From Opitutia bacterium UBA7876 (GTDB lineage: Bacteria; Verrucomicrobiota; Verrucomicrobiia; Opitutales; Seribacteraceae), in contig DLRY01000058.1 in assembly GCA_002500665.1 (NCBI GenBank), positions 1-64,000 on the forward strand: a stretch of 64,000 nucleotides of DNA, written 5' to 3'. The translations under genes and the position numbers were made by a program. The notes under the pieces are model-generated. The model had not been told where the DNA came from. It ran no database searches and saw only the letters and a program-made list of their open reading frames with translations. Every line of letters starts with the position of its first letter. Within the stretch, counting starts at the first letter, position 1. Positions 43,231-52,053 of the stretch are shown here, piece by piece.

Positions 43231-44337
43231 TCAGTTGGTGGAGTTCTCGAAACTTTTCCGTTTGAGGTCGATTTGTTGGAGAAGGGGTTCCGTGTTCTTA
43301 TGCTTGCTCAATTCGTGAAGAAGTAAATCCCATGCCGGTTGGATCAGGTCGCTATTAAAATCCGCACCTGCTTTCATTCTCGAAGTGGTAAAGGTGAAAA
43401 GTTTCTCTATGTCTTCCACCAATGGCAGAAGATTTACCAAATCACTGGTGCAATAACTTTTGAGAAATCGTTTTACCACATATTTTGGTGTTAACTCTCG
43501 GTTAATATGCAAATGGTCATAGGTAGAAAGGGTTTCGAATAGCCTAAGTTCATCGATCACTATCTCAAAAGAAGGAAAGTATATTATGCTCTCGGATGTG
43601 TGACTCTTGAGGAATTCCTGAATGGCTATCATGTTTTTTGCCTTGCAGATAAAACTTTGAGTCACATTGTCGACTCCCGTCCATTTTTTCGGCCATGCGT
43701 ATCTCTGTGGGCTAATTGTAAGAATCCAGTTGAAAGGCTTTCCCTTCCTTAGTTTTTTTAAACTTGCAAGGATGGACTCCAATGACTCAAGGATTTCGTC
43801 GACCGACAATTGGTCGAACCCTTTACTCTCGTCCATTTCCATTCCAAAAAAAGCGTTAACGATTCGGCCATTTTTCTTTCTGTAATAAATAGTCGTTCCG
43901 AGAGTTGTAACAAAAGTATCTGCTGAGCCAATCTCCTCGCGACACTCTTGATCAAGCCTTCTCATTTCATGCAAAACTAACTCCTTGGAGTTCTTCCCAT
44001 AATGACGAAGTCTGAAATACTCATAGGCCATGTGATCATTTTTTGAGAATTCGTAGATTCTCTCATCCGAATAATCCTCCTCCTCAAGCAACCTCAGAAA
44101 TAAGTTTTCCATAGCCTTGACCTGATAATAGGCACAGATTTGTCTTTCGAAATAAAAGTGAAAGCCGAAGGGAAGCATGAAGGACTGTAGATTTTGAGCG
44201 AAGCAACTTCCGAAAGAACAAAACTTGTGGTTAAGATTCTCGATGATCGGCTTTTTATCAACCTCGATAAGTAATGGCTCCAGCCATTGGGCATCTTTTA
44301 AAAAATCATTTGATATGGAGTAAGGTATGTTCTTCAT
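43231..44337 (-). CDS. GSCFA-domain protein
   Basis: The 368-residue protein starts with 'F-C-S-F-G-S-C-F-A-Q-N-L', the motif that names the GSCFA family, where the Ser is a likely nucleophile as in SGNH hydrolases. Further family motifs are 'T-L-G-T-T-I-Y-Y', 'T-I-S-P-Q-R-Y' and a late 'Y-D-H-L-H'. GSCFA proteins are often in polysaccharide clusters and may act as deacylases or acyltransferases, but this is not established. It ends seven bases before the RmlD-like gene begins, reading along the operon. Confidence 0.85.
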   Translation of the reverse strand: MKNIPYSISNDFLKDAQWLEPLLIEVDKKPIIENLNHKFCSFGSCFAQNLQSFMLPFGFHFYFERQICAYYQVKAMENLFLRLLEEEDYSDERIYEFSKNDHMAYEYFRLRHYGKNSKELVLHEMRRLDQECREEIGSADTFVTTLGTTIYYRKKNGRIVNAFFGMEMDESKGFDQLSVDEILESLESILASLKKLRKGKPFNWILTISPQRYAWPKKWTGVDNVTQSFICKAKNMIAIQEFLKSHTSESIIYFPSFEIVIDELRLFETLSTYDHLHINRELTPKYVVKRFLKSYCTSDLVNLLPLVEDIEKLFTFTTSRMKAGADFNSDLIQPAWDLLLHELSKHKNTEPLLQQIDLKRKSFENSTN

Positions 44338-44344
44338 TTTGATG

Positions 44345-45202
44345 TTATTTTACTATTGCATTTATCGTCTCCCATACGTCGGGCGACCACATTCGAAGCA
44401 AACTATAACTGGAAGTTGTGTCTAGAGTGGTGTTTCGGGGAATCTCGCTTTGGGGAATGCCGGCATTTTTTGCGGTGCTTTTCTTGACCAAAGCTGGATT
44501 CACTCCCAGTTTTTCAGCTATCTCAGTCGAAATTTCGTAATAAGAAACATCTTTGTTTCCACCTGCATGGAAAGTCCCAAAATATCTATTTTGAGCTACT
44601 GAAACCATGAACCTCGCCGCGAATTCCAAAGGGATAGGAGAGATGCGAAGGTCTGCAAATGTGTGAATGGTTCGGCAGTCGTTCAATTTTTTTACCCAAT
44701 CGCCAAACAACTCCACTTCATTTCCCAATACCTTAGACAGTCGAACAATAGATGTTCGAGGGAGTTTCTTCAAACAGTCTTCGACTTGTAGCTTTTGTTT
44801 GCCGTAAACCGTCAAAGGATTTGTTTTGCCTTTAATCTTGTTGTTTGGAGTCGTACCGTCGAATACCATGCTTGTTGAGGGGAACACGGTATGTATGTTC
44901 CTTTCGGAAAATCTTCGAATCAAGAATAGAGTGTTTGTAACATTGACGAAGTTTGAACTTATTGGATTCAATCGGCAAAACTTAAGGCTGGAAACGCATG
45001 CGCAAAAAAAAACAGTATCGATGTTTTCAGGTATTTCCCATTCGCTCAAGTCTTGGCTCAAATCCAAGTGAACTCTACCTTTTTGAAAGCAAATGGCTGA
45101 ATCTCTTGAAGTGCCAATAAACTCTTTGCCCAGACCTTCTAAGATAAGCTCAATCTGACTCCCGATTTTGCTGTCAGCACCTACCAGTAGTGCTTTTTTC
45201 AT
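44345..45202 (-). CDS. RmlD-like NAD(P)-dependent sugar reductase/epimerase
   Basis: The 285-residue protein is an extended short-chain dehydrogenase with G-A-D-S-K-I-G near residues 8-14, an 'F-F-C-A-C-V-S-S' strand, and a catalytic 'Y-G-K-Q-K' (Tyr-x3-Lys, about 132-136). This resembles dTDP-4-dehydrorhamnose reductase and related enzymes. A usual Ser/Thr lies in 'F-P-S-T-S-M-V-F-D'. ATG 45202 is one base after the stop of the methyltransferase gene; an upstream start at 45274 would overlap that gene. It probably makes a deoxy or reduced nucleotide sugar. Confidence 0.8.
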   Translation of the reverse strand: MKKALLVGADSKIGSQIELILEGLGKEFIGTSRDSAICFQKGRVHLDLSQDLSEWEIPENIDTVFFCACVSSLKFCRLNPISSNFVNVTNTLFLIRRFSERNIHTVFPSTSMVFDGTTPNNKIKGKTNPLTVYGKQKLQVEDCLKKLPRTSIVRLSKVLGNEVELFGDWVKKLNDCRTIHTFADLRISPIPLEFAARFMVSVAQNRYFGTFHAGGNKDVSYYEISTEIAEKLGVNPALVKKSTAKNAGIPQSEIPRNTTLDTTSSYSLLRMWSPDVWETINAIVK

Positions 45203-45203
45203 A

Positions 45204-46358
45204 TTACGGGTTGAAGCTTTTCGGAGGAAGGATGCATTGAAAGTCTTGGTCCTCGAACCTCTTTGATATTTCAAGAGCTACGGGGTAAGGGAAGGTCAGA
45301 AAGACAAAAGCATCCTTACCGAGTTCAGAAGGGCTCAAAATGGGAAGGCCAAAATGTTTCTTGCCTTGCCGGCTCTCGTCCTCGTCGACGAAAAACTTTA
45401 GTCGTTGGCCAATCTGATTACGCAACCAGGTGCCGGCAATAGAAGTTCCCAAGCAACCAAGCATCATGTCCCCCGACAGTTTGTTGATTTTTTTTATAAT
45501 TTCATTGAGCCACCTCAAGTGAGATGAGAGCATACCGCAGGGGCGTGCCGGTCCAAGATTGTTCTTAAATGATTTTTTGTTGATGTCGTTCCGTGCGACA
45601 AGGACTATTTCCTTAGTTATGCAACTCGTTGAAAGGGATAGAATTTCAAAGCCACTTGCCGTTACCAAGTTTGACAAGGTACGCGGCACAAAATGCGTAC
45701 AATGATCGGCAACGGTTATGATGAAGGGGTTGTCATTGCAGTTGGGCACGTTGATCAACACTATTCCCATATGCTTAACGATATCTTTTAACTGAACCAA
45801 ATATTCAAAGGGGTCGGGAATATGCTCAAGGGAGTGTATGGAAACTACTACGTCAAAGTTGTGCGGGATGCGGTTTATACTAGTTGTGTAAAAGTCTTTG
45901 ACCCCATCTATGCAAAGGATTGTTTCCCTTGCCTTTTCGTTTACATCAGCTGCATAAAGTTTCCACTCCGGTAGGTTTTTATTCCAGACTCGAAGGAAGT
46001 TTCCTCCGCCAGGACCAATTTCAAGTAATTTGCCTTGCTTGGAAATTATCTTCTTCTTGAGTAAATCGTCTACGATTACATCAGACCTTAGGGTACTCCC
46101 TCCGCTCTTTATTATGGGGTGGTCGCTGTAGTCACCTTGGTGATAAATTTCGTAATTCTCGTAGATTTTAGTTATGTCTTGAAACCATCTTTGACTCGTT
46201 ATCGTTTGGGAAAAACCACATTGGTTACAAACAGCTAAGGTGCCTAATTTCGGCCAAGCTTTGCAATCGGAGGTTACGCCCGATATTTTTTCGCAGTTCG
46301 GAATTATAAGCAAATCACTCGACTTGCAAACATGGCAGATTGGTTTTTTTTTGTCCAA
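45204..46358 (-). CDS. C-methyltransferase with N-terminal zinc ribbon
   Basis: The 384-residue protein has an N-terminal Cys cluster ('C-H-V-C' and later 'C-N-Q-C-G-F') like the metal-binding domain of sugar C-methyltransferases such as NovU and TylC3. A SAM-binding 'L-E-I-G-P-G-G-G-N-F' core and a third domain with 'M-L-G-C-L-G-T-S-I-A-G' and 'F-V-D-E-D' follow. That three-part plan is specific to nucleotide-sugar C-methyltransferases. The start is TTG 46358, 24 bp after the preceding stop. A branched, methylated deoxysugar is the inferred product. Confidence 0.8.
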   Translation of the reverse strand: MDKKKPICHVCKSSDLLIIPNCEKISGVTSDCKAWPKLGTLAVCNQCGFSQTITSQRWFQDITKIYENYEIYHQGDYSDHPIIKSGGSTLRSDVIVDDLLKKKIISKQGKLLEIGPGGGNFLRVWNKNLPEWKLYAADVNEKARETILCIDGVKDFYTTSINRIPHNFDVVVSIHSLEHIPDPFEYLVQLKDIVKHMGIVLINVPNCNDNPFIITVADHCTHFVPRTLSNLVTASGFEILSLSTSCITKEIVLVARNDINKKSFKNNLGPARPCGMLSSHLRWLNEIIKKINKLSGDMMLGCLGTSIAGTWLRNQIGQRLKFFVDEDESRQGKKHFGLPILSPSELGKDAFVFLTFPYPVALEISKRFEDQDFQCILPPKSFNP

Positions 46359-46382
46359 AATCTTTTGGTTGCAGGAATGAAT

Positions 46383-47813
46383 TTATCTAACCTTAATCCA
46401 CTCTTGGCCCTCTTTCCCAAAAAGTAAATCCACTAGGCGGTAAGCTATATTCTCTTCGACTGAACCGATGTTAAAGTAATGATTTTGCCTAAGTTCGTTT
46501 ATTGAATCTTGAAACCTATTCGGATTACTCAGACAGGAGGATGTTTCGGAGATAAGATTCTGCAAGTCGCTGACAATCGGTCCGAGTTTGTCTCTTTTCG
46601 AATGATAGTTCTGGCCCATTATTGTGTGCATGGTGGGGCGTTTGATGTTTTGAAAGGTAATTGACGGTCTGCTGGTGGAGAGGCTGAATGTGAAAGCGGA
46701 AGAAGAACAGTCTGAAATGGATAAAGCAGATCTTTCAAAACTTTCTCTGTAAGATGGTTCAGCATCAAAGCAATACCGTTGTTCGTTTCTGAATTCTGAA
46801 TTTATTTTATCGATTACATTTCTGTGAGCCTTTAAATGTAATGCATTTGGGTGAGGTCTTAAAATGACTCTCTTTTTGGGGAATTCGTTAAGCAGTCGTT
46901 CTACGATTTCAAATCCCCGAGTTGGAAGAGACTGGTACTCCTGTCTGTAGAAAGTAGAGTTTTCATCCCATGATGTTGGGATGAAGAGGATGGAGTCCTG
47001 CTGAGATGCTCTTGACTTATTGAACTTGATAGCACGATCCAAACTAATCGAACCTACGGGCGCCAACCATTTCTCCTTCCCGTCATTTAGCACTTCTATG
47101 CAGGATCGGTATACCCCTAAGTAGGCCTTGGTAGGCAAGAAGAAATAATCGAAGAAGGGAATGATTTGTTTGTTATAGTAGGAACTGACGTACTCGTCGC
47201 TATGCTTCATATCTATAAACGCCTCGACCGTATTTGTAGCATGCAGAAAATGAATCGCTTTGGGAGTGTCTCTGCTTCGACAAAAGTCATGCCTTATTAA
47301 CGAATCGTCCGCTATGAAGAGTCTTGAATACTTGAGCATATAGTATTCAAAAAATGGATGCATTCCAGATAGGATTTTGCATGCGGGATGAAAATTACTT
47401 TGAGCATTCTCGTTCTCAAGCAAGAGGATTACGTTGATCCCAAGTTCGGCCAAAATACTGGGGATTTCTCCGTACATACTTTTGAAATTCGATGGGATCT
47501 TAAAGGTGATCGACGGTTTGCCATCCAACAATTCTTCGCAGATTCTTGTTACCTCGGAAGGCTCGTAAGAATCGAGGAACTCGATATAATCGATTACTGA
47601 ACTCCATCCGTCCTGAAGAAATTTTTTCTTCAAGGAAATAGAATTTTTTTTGGTTGCGAGAACCAGCATGCTGGTTTTTTTGATGCGAAGGTTATGATCG
47701 GAACCCAATTCTGGGATTTCCATGGTTCCACCAAGCTCTGGCGAATAAGAAGAAATAAAGTCTGAAAGAAACTTGCCCTGGCCGTGGTCAGGGTATACGG
47801 CAACACATTTCAC
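46383..47813 (-). CDS. CDP-glycerol glycerophosphotransferase-like protein (GT-B)
   Basis: The 476-residue protein has 'I-L-R-P-H-P-N-A' and 'I-S-D-C-S-S-S-A-F' in its C-terminal half, motifs of the glycerophosphotransferase/capsule GT-B family, where the last would bind the phosphate. Its N-terminal 150 residues are unusual. The start is GTG 47813; an ATG one base earlier runs directly into a stop. It could transfer a polyol phosphate or a sugar; nothing in the sequence decides. Confidence 0.65.
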   Translation of the reverse strand: MKCVAVYPDHGQGKFLSDFISSYSPELGGTMEIPELGSDHNLRIKKTSMLVLATKKNSISLKKKFLQDGWSSVIDYIEFLDSYEPSEVTRICEELLDGKPSITFKIPSNFKSMYGEIPSILAELGINVILLLENENAQSNFHPACKILSGMHPFFEYYMLKYSRLFIADDSLIRHDFCRSRDTPKAIHFLHATNTVEAFIDMKHSDEYVSSYYNKQIIPFFDYFFLPTKAYLGVYRSCIEVLNDGKEKWLAPVGSISLDRAIKFNKSRASQQDSILFIPTSWDENSTFYRQEYQSLPTRGFEIVERLLNEFPKKRVILRPHPNALHLKAHRNVIDKINSEFRNEQRYCFDAEPSYRESFERSALSISDCSSSAFTFSLSTSRPSITFQNIKRPTMHTIMGQNYHSKRDKLGPIVSDLQNLISETSSCLSNPNRFQDSINELRQNHYFNIGSVEENIAYRLVDLLFGKEGQEWIKVR

Positions 47814-47829
47814 ATGAAAGGCACGGACT

Positions 47830-49905
47830 TTATTTGTTTAGAAATTCAGATAGTTCGGATAAAATCCGGGGTTCGATTAGAACGCATTTTTCTTCCACAT
47901 TATCATAGAGCCACATTTCATCCTCAAGAGGGTATGCTTCGCACTCAAAAGACTTTGTTTTTTCAAGGTATGCGGAGGCCAGATCACTTAACCCAACTTG
48001 CTTGAGAAAAACGGCCCAATAAAAACATACGAAAAAAGGATCGGACCTAGATTTTTCAAAGGCTACCTCGAAGGATTGATATTTTTCCAGAAAGACGGCT
48101 AATTTCTCATCAATGAGTTTTTCATCCTTAAGCAGCCCAGCATTCATTAAATAATAGACACACCACTCTACTGCATGAGAATCAACCATTAGCAGCTCAA
48201 AGCTAATCTCCGAAAAAAACCTTTTTGCATCCTCAACCTGATTTTTCATTATCAGAGGAAAGCATAAGGAACACAACTTAAGGAATCCGAAATGATTCTT
48301 TGAGCCTTCGAAGGCTTTTATTCCTAATTCGTAATTCCCAGACATTATAAGATAGGTGGAGTAGAAAGATATTAGTGTAGGGTTTGAACTTTGGGTTCGA
48401 AGGTCCGCGGCCCAGAACTCAAGACTTTTTTGGACCAAGTCGAGATGCTCTTCAATTATGCCGGGTTTAAGAAATTTTCTGAAAAGTCTTCTTGAAGTCC
48501 ACAAGGCGAAAACGAATTTGTCGAACTTGCCGTGTTGTAATTGATTTGCTCTGCCCGAGTTGATGTAATCCTTTGCAAGGTCCCATTTTTCCTCTATTCC
48601 AAGATGCAGCAAATAGGCGAGTTGCTGGTCCGGAGTGTGAGTTCGAGAACCGTTAGGAGCGATTACTTCAGAGTATATTTCGGCCCAATTTTCTACTTGA
48701 TTTTTAAAATTGGTGTAGGACGGTATCCAATCCGAAAGCTTCTTCGTAAGATGAGTCCTTTTGATGAATCTGAAGGCGAGGTTTTTTTTGCCTTCTTCTA
48801 CAAGAAAGGCGGCGGAGGTGTTTCGTTGAAAAATAAATTTTGATACCAAGTGTTCAAACGGGTCTCCGTCCTCCTTAGTGGGCAAATCATCACCCCGTTT
48901 CCGCTTATACGAAAGTTTTCCAAGTTCAGGATATTCAGACGGTAATCTCTCTGGCTTTGCGGGTTGTTCGATTAGTCCGAGTACGTATTGCTTGATGTAA
49001 TGAGGACTGAAATTGCCTAAGTCTACTTCTGAGGGGCGAAATTTACTTTCGAGATCTTCTGGATTTAGCAAGTCCTTGATGAATGCTCTTATTGATTTCG
49101 CGGGGTTATAAGAGGCGAATACCTCAAGGGTTGGAATGCCCATTGAGATTTCCCGGAAAGGCGAAAATGGATTCTCACTCCATAATATGACACGAATATC
49201 GTCTCTTATTGCGGTTGCGATGAAGATCATGAGTTCCTGTGGAGGAAGCGATTCAGGATCTAGGAGAATTCCTTTCGCATTCGCAATTTGTTCAGCGACT
49301 TGGCTATCGTGTATACTTTCGGTTGACAAATTGATAGCCGAGAAGCCTTCGATTGAACAAACAGAATTGGCGATTCGGGTAAGTTCTAGGGCAGTGAAAC
49401 TTTTCTCTTCATTGCTGTGACTTGAATTGATTATACACCAGTTCGAGGGATTCTTGACTCGGGTTCCGAAATCAGGGACAACCGGTGGCACATGACGGAG
49501 GCTTTTTTCCAGGTAAGAATCGAAGTCTTCGGGGACATGATTTAGGACTTCCTCGTGCCTTAGCTCAGAAAGTATAAGGTCGAAGTCGTTAGATCTGAAG
49601 TATTCGAGTTGATCGGATATTGTGTGCTTTGCGGAAAATAATAGAAGACCTATTTTTTTACAGCTAGTTTTAGGCGAAGTGGGAAGAGGTGCATCTATGC
49701 AAGTCAGCAAAACGGAGTCAAAGTCGATATTTTCAATAGTTCGCGCTTTCTCTGGGAGTTCCGGAAGATGACGATTAAGATTACGAGGGGAATTGATAAT
49801 AGCAGTACACAATTCACCTGAAAGGATTTGACTCAACCATGGGCAAAAAGAATCAGCTAACTGTCGTTCCCCATTGTTGGCAGGATTAGAAACTACCATA
49901 TTCAT
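47830..49905 (-). CDS. Large glycan-cluster protein with helical repeats, unknown function
   Basis: I do not recognise this 691-residue protein. The first 300 residues contain strand-turn elements such as 'I-G-L-L-L-F-S', 'N-W-C-I-I-N-S-S-H' and 'I-R-V-I-L-W-S-E-N-P' with 'M-G-I-P-T-L-E-V', a GT-B-like or sugar-enzyme layout. Residues about 430-680 are long helix pairs with regular aromatic and Leu spacing, like TPR. It lies between the GT-B-like gene and the dioxygenase gene, in the same strand and operon. No signal or membrane segment is seen. Confidence 0.6.
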   Translation of the reverse strand: MNMVVSNPANNGERQLADSFCPWLSQILSGELCTAIINSPRNLNRHLPELPEKARTIENIDFDSVLLTCIDAPLPTSPKTSCKKIGLLLFSAKHTISDQLEYFRSNDFDLILSELRHEEVLNHVPEDFDSYLEKSLRHVPPVVPDFGTRVKNPSNWCIINSSHSNEEKSFTALELTRIANSVCSIEGFSAINLSTESIHDSQVAEQIANAKGILLDPESLPPQELMIFIATAIRDDIRVILWSENPFSPFREISMGIPTLEVFASYNPAKSIRAFIKDLLNPEDLESKFRPSEVDLGNFSPHYIKQYVLGLIEQPAKPERLPSEYPELGKLSYKRKRGDDLPTKEDGDPFEHLVSKFIFQRNTSAAFLVEEGKKNLAFRFIKRTHLTKKLSDWIPSYTNFKNQVENWAEIYSEVIAPNGSRTHTPDQQLAYLLHLGIEEKWDLAKDYINSGRANQLQHGKFDKFVFALWTSRRLFRKFLKPGIIEEHLDLVQKSLEFWAADLRTQSSNPTLISFYSTYLIMSGNYELGIKAFEGSKNHFGFLKLCSLCFPLIMKNQVEDAKRFFSEISFELLMVDSHAVEWCVYYLMNAGLLKDEKLIDEKLAVFLEKYQSFEVAFEKSRSDPFFVCFYWAVFLKQVGLSDLASAYLEKTKSFECEAYPLEDEMWLYDNVEEKCVLIEPRILSELSEFLNK

Positions 49906-49972
49906 GATGATGGAATCGCAGGAAATAATTCAATAAGATGGTTTATAATTTTGAGTCGAAGACACTGGATTT

Positions 49973-50725
49973 TCAAGGCAAATACCACATCGACTGAAGC
50001 AGTACACGATCTCTTTCCTTGAATGCGTTGAAGCTCTTTCTTGCGTGAAGTATCTTTTGATCATTAAACAAAAAGGCATCATCGGATTCACATCTGAATT
50101 CCATTACTGATGAGCTTTCTTCCTTATTGGAAAGGTATGAGAAAAAACGATCGCACATATCCTTGACAAACTTTTCACTTTTATCCGTTCTGTAATAATT
50201 CCAGAAAATCTTGCCAGTTCCTTCGGTTACGATTATGGGTGTTCTGTGAGAAACATTTTCATTCCCCTTTGAAATCGTAACCTCCGTATGGAGAAGGTCT
50301 TGAAGGAGACCTTCATCCTCTTTTTCCAAGTCATTCAGCAGCCGATTAATCGGATAAAATAGATTTTCTCCCCCACTCACAGCTTGTTTCTTCATAATGA
50401 AGAAATTTACTTCAGGCCCCCTCGCAAACCAGGCATTGTCGCTGTGGAAGGGTTGAGCGGTAGTACTATGAGCATAGGCTGAAGATTTATCGATCTGGTT
50501 AGATATCTCCCACCATTTCTTTTGAGTTAACTCACCCTCGAACGAAATATGACGCATATCCGGGGTCAAACTGCACTCTTTCTCAAGATAGTCGAACCAT
50601 GATTTTTCTGTGAAGTTCTCGTCACATGCTTTTCGTAAGATCAAAGGAGAGTCTTCCTTGCGAAACCCTAGAATACGATGCTTAAGCTCTTCTAAGGTGC
50701 TTTCGTTTTTATCTAGTATTATCAT
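49973..50725 (-). CDS. TauD/TfdA-type Fe(II)/2-oxoglutarate dioxygenase
   Basis: The 250-residue protein has His94 and Asp96 (Q-P-F-H-S-D-N) as metal ligands. The third His lies in 'I-L-H-A-R-K-S-F', and the 2-oxoglutarate-binding Arg lies in 'R-D-R-V-L-L-Q-S-M-W'. Family members hydroxylate or oxidise small organic molecules using O2. ATG 50725 is preferred; a TTG two codons upstream (50731) is also in frame. The start overlaps the end of wbqC by 17 bp, so translation is probably coupled. In this cluster it may modify an amino sugar or a precursor. Confidence 0.83.
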   Translation of the reverse strand: MIILDKNESTLEELKHRILGFRKEDSPLILRKACDENFTEKSWFDYLEKECSLTPDMRHISFEGELTQKKWWEISNQIDKSSAYAHSTTAQPFHSDNAWFARGPEVNFFIMKKQAVSGGENLFYPINRLLNDLEKEDEGLLQDLLHTEVTISKGNENVSHRTPIIVTEGTGKIFWNYYRTDKSEKFVKDMCDRFFSYLSNKEESSSVMEFRCESDDAFLFNDQKILHARKSFNAFKERDRVLLQSMWYLP

Positions 50726-51389
50726 TAACAAGTTTTATAGATTTCAGGGACTGGATTATCTCTTCCCTTTCTACGTTTAACAAGTTGTCAACAATTGAAA
50801 GACCAGGCGCGGTCGTGAGGAAACTCAGTTTGATCGATTCTGAATCAAAGTTCTCAAGGCTGTAAAATGCTTTTCCTCCGGGCAAATTGACATACTCGGT
50901 TGCATTCTCTTTTTTGCAAATATCGATAATTCTTTCCTCACCCTTGAGATGATCATTTTCATAGGCGGCCGAAGAAACGACAATTTCGGTTTCTATATCG
51001 AGTAAGTCGCATATTATAGAGATGCTATTTAGAAGGTAGACATTAAGGGAGTCATGTTGGTGGAAAATTATTCTGCCGATTGTTTCTTTATGCTCACTAA
51101 AAAGGCATTTTTTTGTGCGTGAATGTCTGATTTGTGCAAACAAGGTCTCTTTCCACCCATGATCTTCAGAGATTTTGTGCTCATTTATCCGCTTGTTAAT
51201 ACTGGCTTTCTTCAAGCAAATGTTGATTTGATGCTTTCTGCCTCCAAGTGAAATGAAGTTTTTATGAATCCATCCCTTTCTTATAAAATTTACATCATCG
51301 AAAATAATAAATTTATCAACAGATTGGATAAGTTGCCAATACCCTAAGTAAGGCAAGAAATAGGGCTGCATGATAGCTATTCTTTTCAT
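50709..51389 (-). CDS. wbqC: WbqC-like protein
   Basis: The 226-residue protein carries the family's start 'M-Q-P-Y-F-L-P-Y-L-G-Y-W-Q-L-I' and 'F-D-D-V-N-F-I-R-K-G-W', plus 'N-A-T-E-Y-V-N-L-P-G-G'. WbqC proteins occur in O-antigen clusters and are thought to help add or modify an amino-linked group, but no reaction is firmly established. It overlaps the half-length DegT gene by four bases (ATGA) and the dioxygenase start by 17, making a coupled trio. Confidence 0.85.
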   Translation of the reverse strand: MKRIAIMQPYFLPYLGYWQLIQSVDKFIIFDDVNFIRKGWIHKNFISLGGRKHQINICLKKASINKRINEHKISEDHGWKETLFAQIRHSRTKKCLFSEHKETIGRIIFHQHDSLNVYLLNSISIICDLLDIETEIVVSSAAYENDHLKGEERIIDICKKENATEYVNLPGGKAFYSLENFDSESIKLSFLTTAPGLSIVDNLLNVEREEIIQSLKSIKLVNDNTR

Positions 51390-51982
51390 TTGTAAATATC
51401 GAACTGGGATAGGTCCTGATACTCTTGTGTGACATCGGGGTTTTCATCCATTCCTGCCATCAGAACAAGTCCGCGTGCCGCAATCTCAGGAGTCATGTAC
51501 ATATTCCAGCCAAGCATGTCGAAATTATCTAATCTATGATCGATCGGGTTCCTGCCATGATACCGTGCCCTTTGGAACCATTCATAAGCTTCTCGGTCAT
51601 CCGTAAGTATGGCTCCACCCTTTCCCAGTTTGAGGATTTTACTTGGGCCGGAAAATGACAAGCACATCAATTGACCCGGGATATACATGTCTCTCGTGAA
51701 GGAAAGGGCACTGTCCCAGACGGGCGTCGGTTCCAATTTATATCCTCCCTTGAGGAGTCTTTGTGAATCTATGAAAGAAACCTTCCCTCCTGCATGAATA
51801 ATTTGGCATGGGACTGACATGTATGTGTGCTTAGGAATAGTAATTTCAATCCCCTCTATCCCTATCCATTTCAGGGAAAGAAAGATAGCATTGGAGCAGG
51901 AGTCAACGGCTACGGCATAGGCGGAATTTGTATACGCGGCCAAACTATCTTCAAAATCCCTTGTAACTTTATGGGGGTTCAT
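51386..51982 (-). CDS. Half-length DegT/DnrJ/EryC1/StrS-family protein
   Basis: The 198-residue protein covers only the large domain of a sugar aminotransferase, which is usually about 370 residues. It keeps the 'V-D-S-C-S-N-A-I-F-L-S-L-K' helix, an Asp in 'V-W-D-S-A', and a 'S-F-S-G-P-S-K-I-L-K-L-G-K-G-G' loop with Lys at the PLP position. The C-terminal small domain is absent. A stop follows a normal-looking tail, so it does not look like a frameshift. A GGAGATT site precedes the ATG. Similar short DegT proteins occur in other surface-glycan clusters; the role is not known. Confidence 0.75.
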   Translation of the reverse strand: MNPHKVTRDFEDSLAAYTNSAYAVAVDSCSNAIFLSLKWIGIEGIEITIPKHTYMSVPCQIIHAGGKVSFIDSQRLLKGGYKLEPTPVWDSALSFTRDMYIPGQLMCLSFSGPSKILKLGKGGAILTDDREAYEWFQRARYHGRNPIDHRLDNFDMLGWNMYMTPEIAARGLVLMAGMDENPDVTQEYQDLSQFDIYK

Positions 51983-52053
51983 TGAGGCAAATCTCCAGGT
52001 GGACGGAAGCTCAACCTTTAGCAGGCGAAATGAAAATCAATCGGAAACCAAGC

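Noticed and set aside
51386..51982. DegT gene as a frameshifted pseudogene
   Set aside because: It ends cleanly with a coupled downstream gene (ATGA), and no remnant of the small domain was seen in the next gene's sequence.
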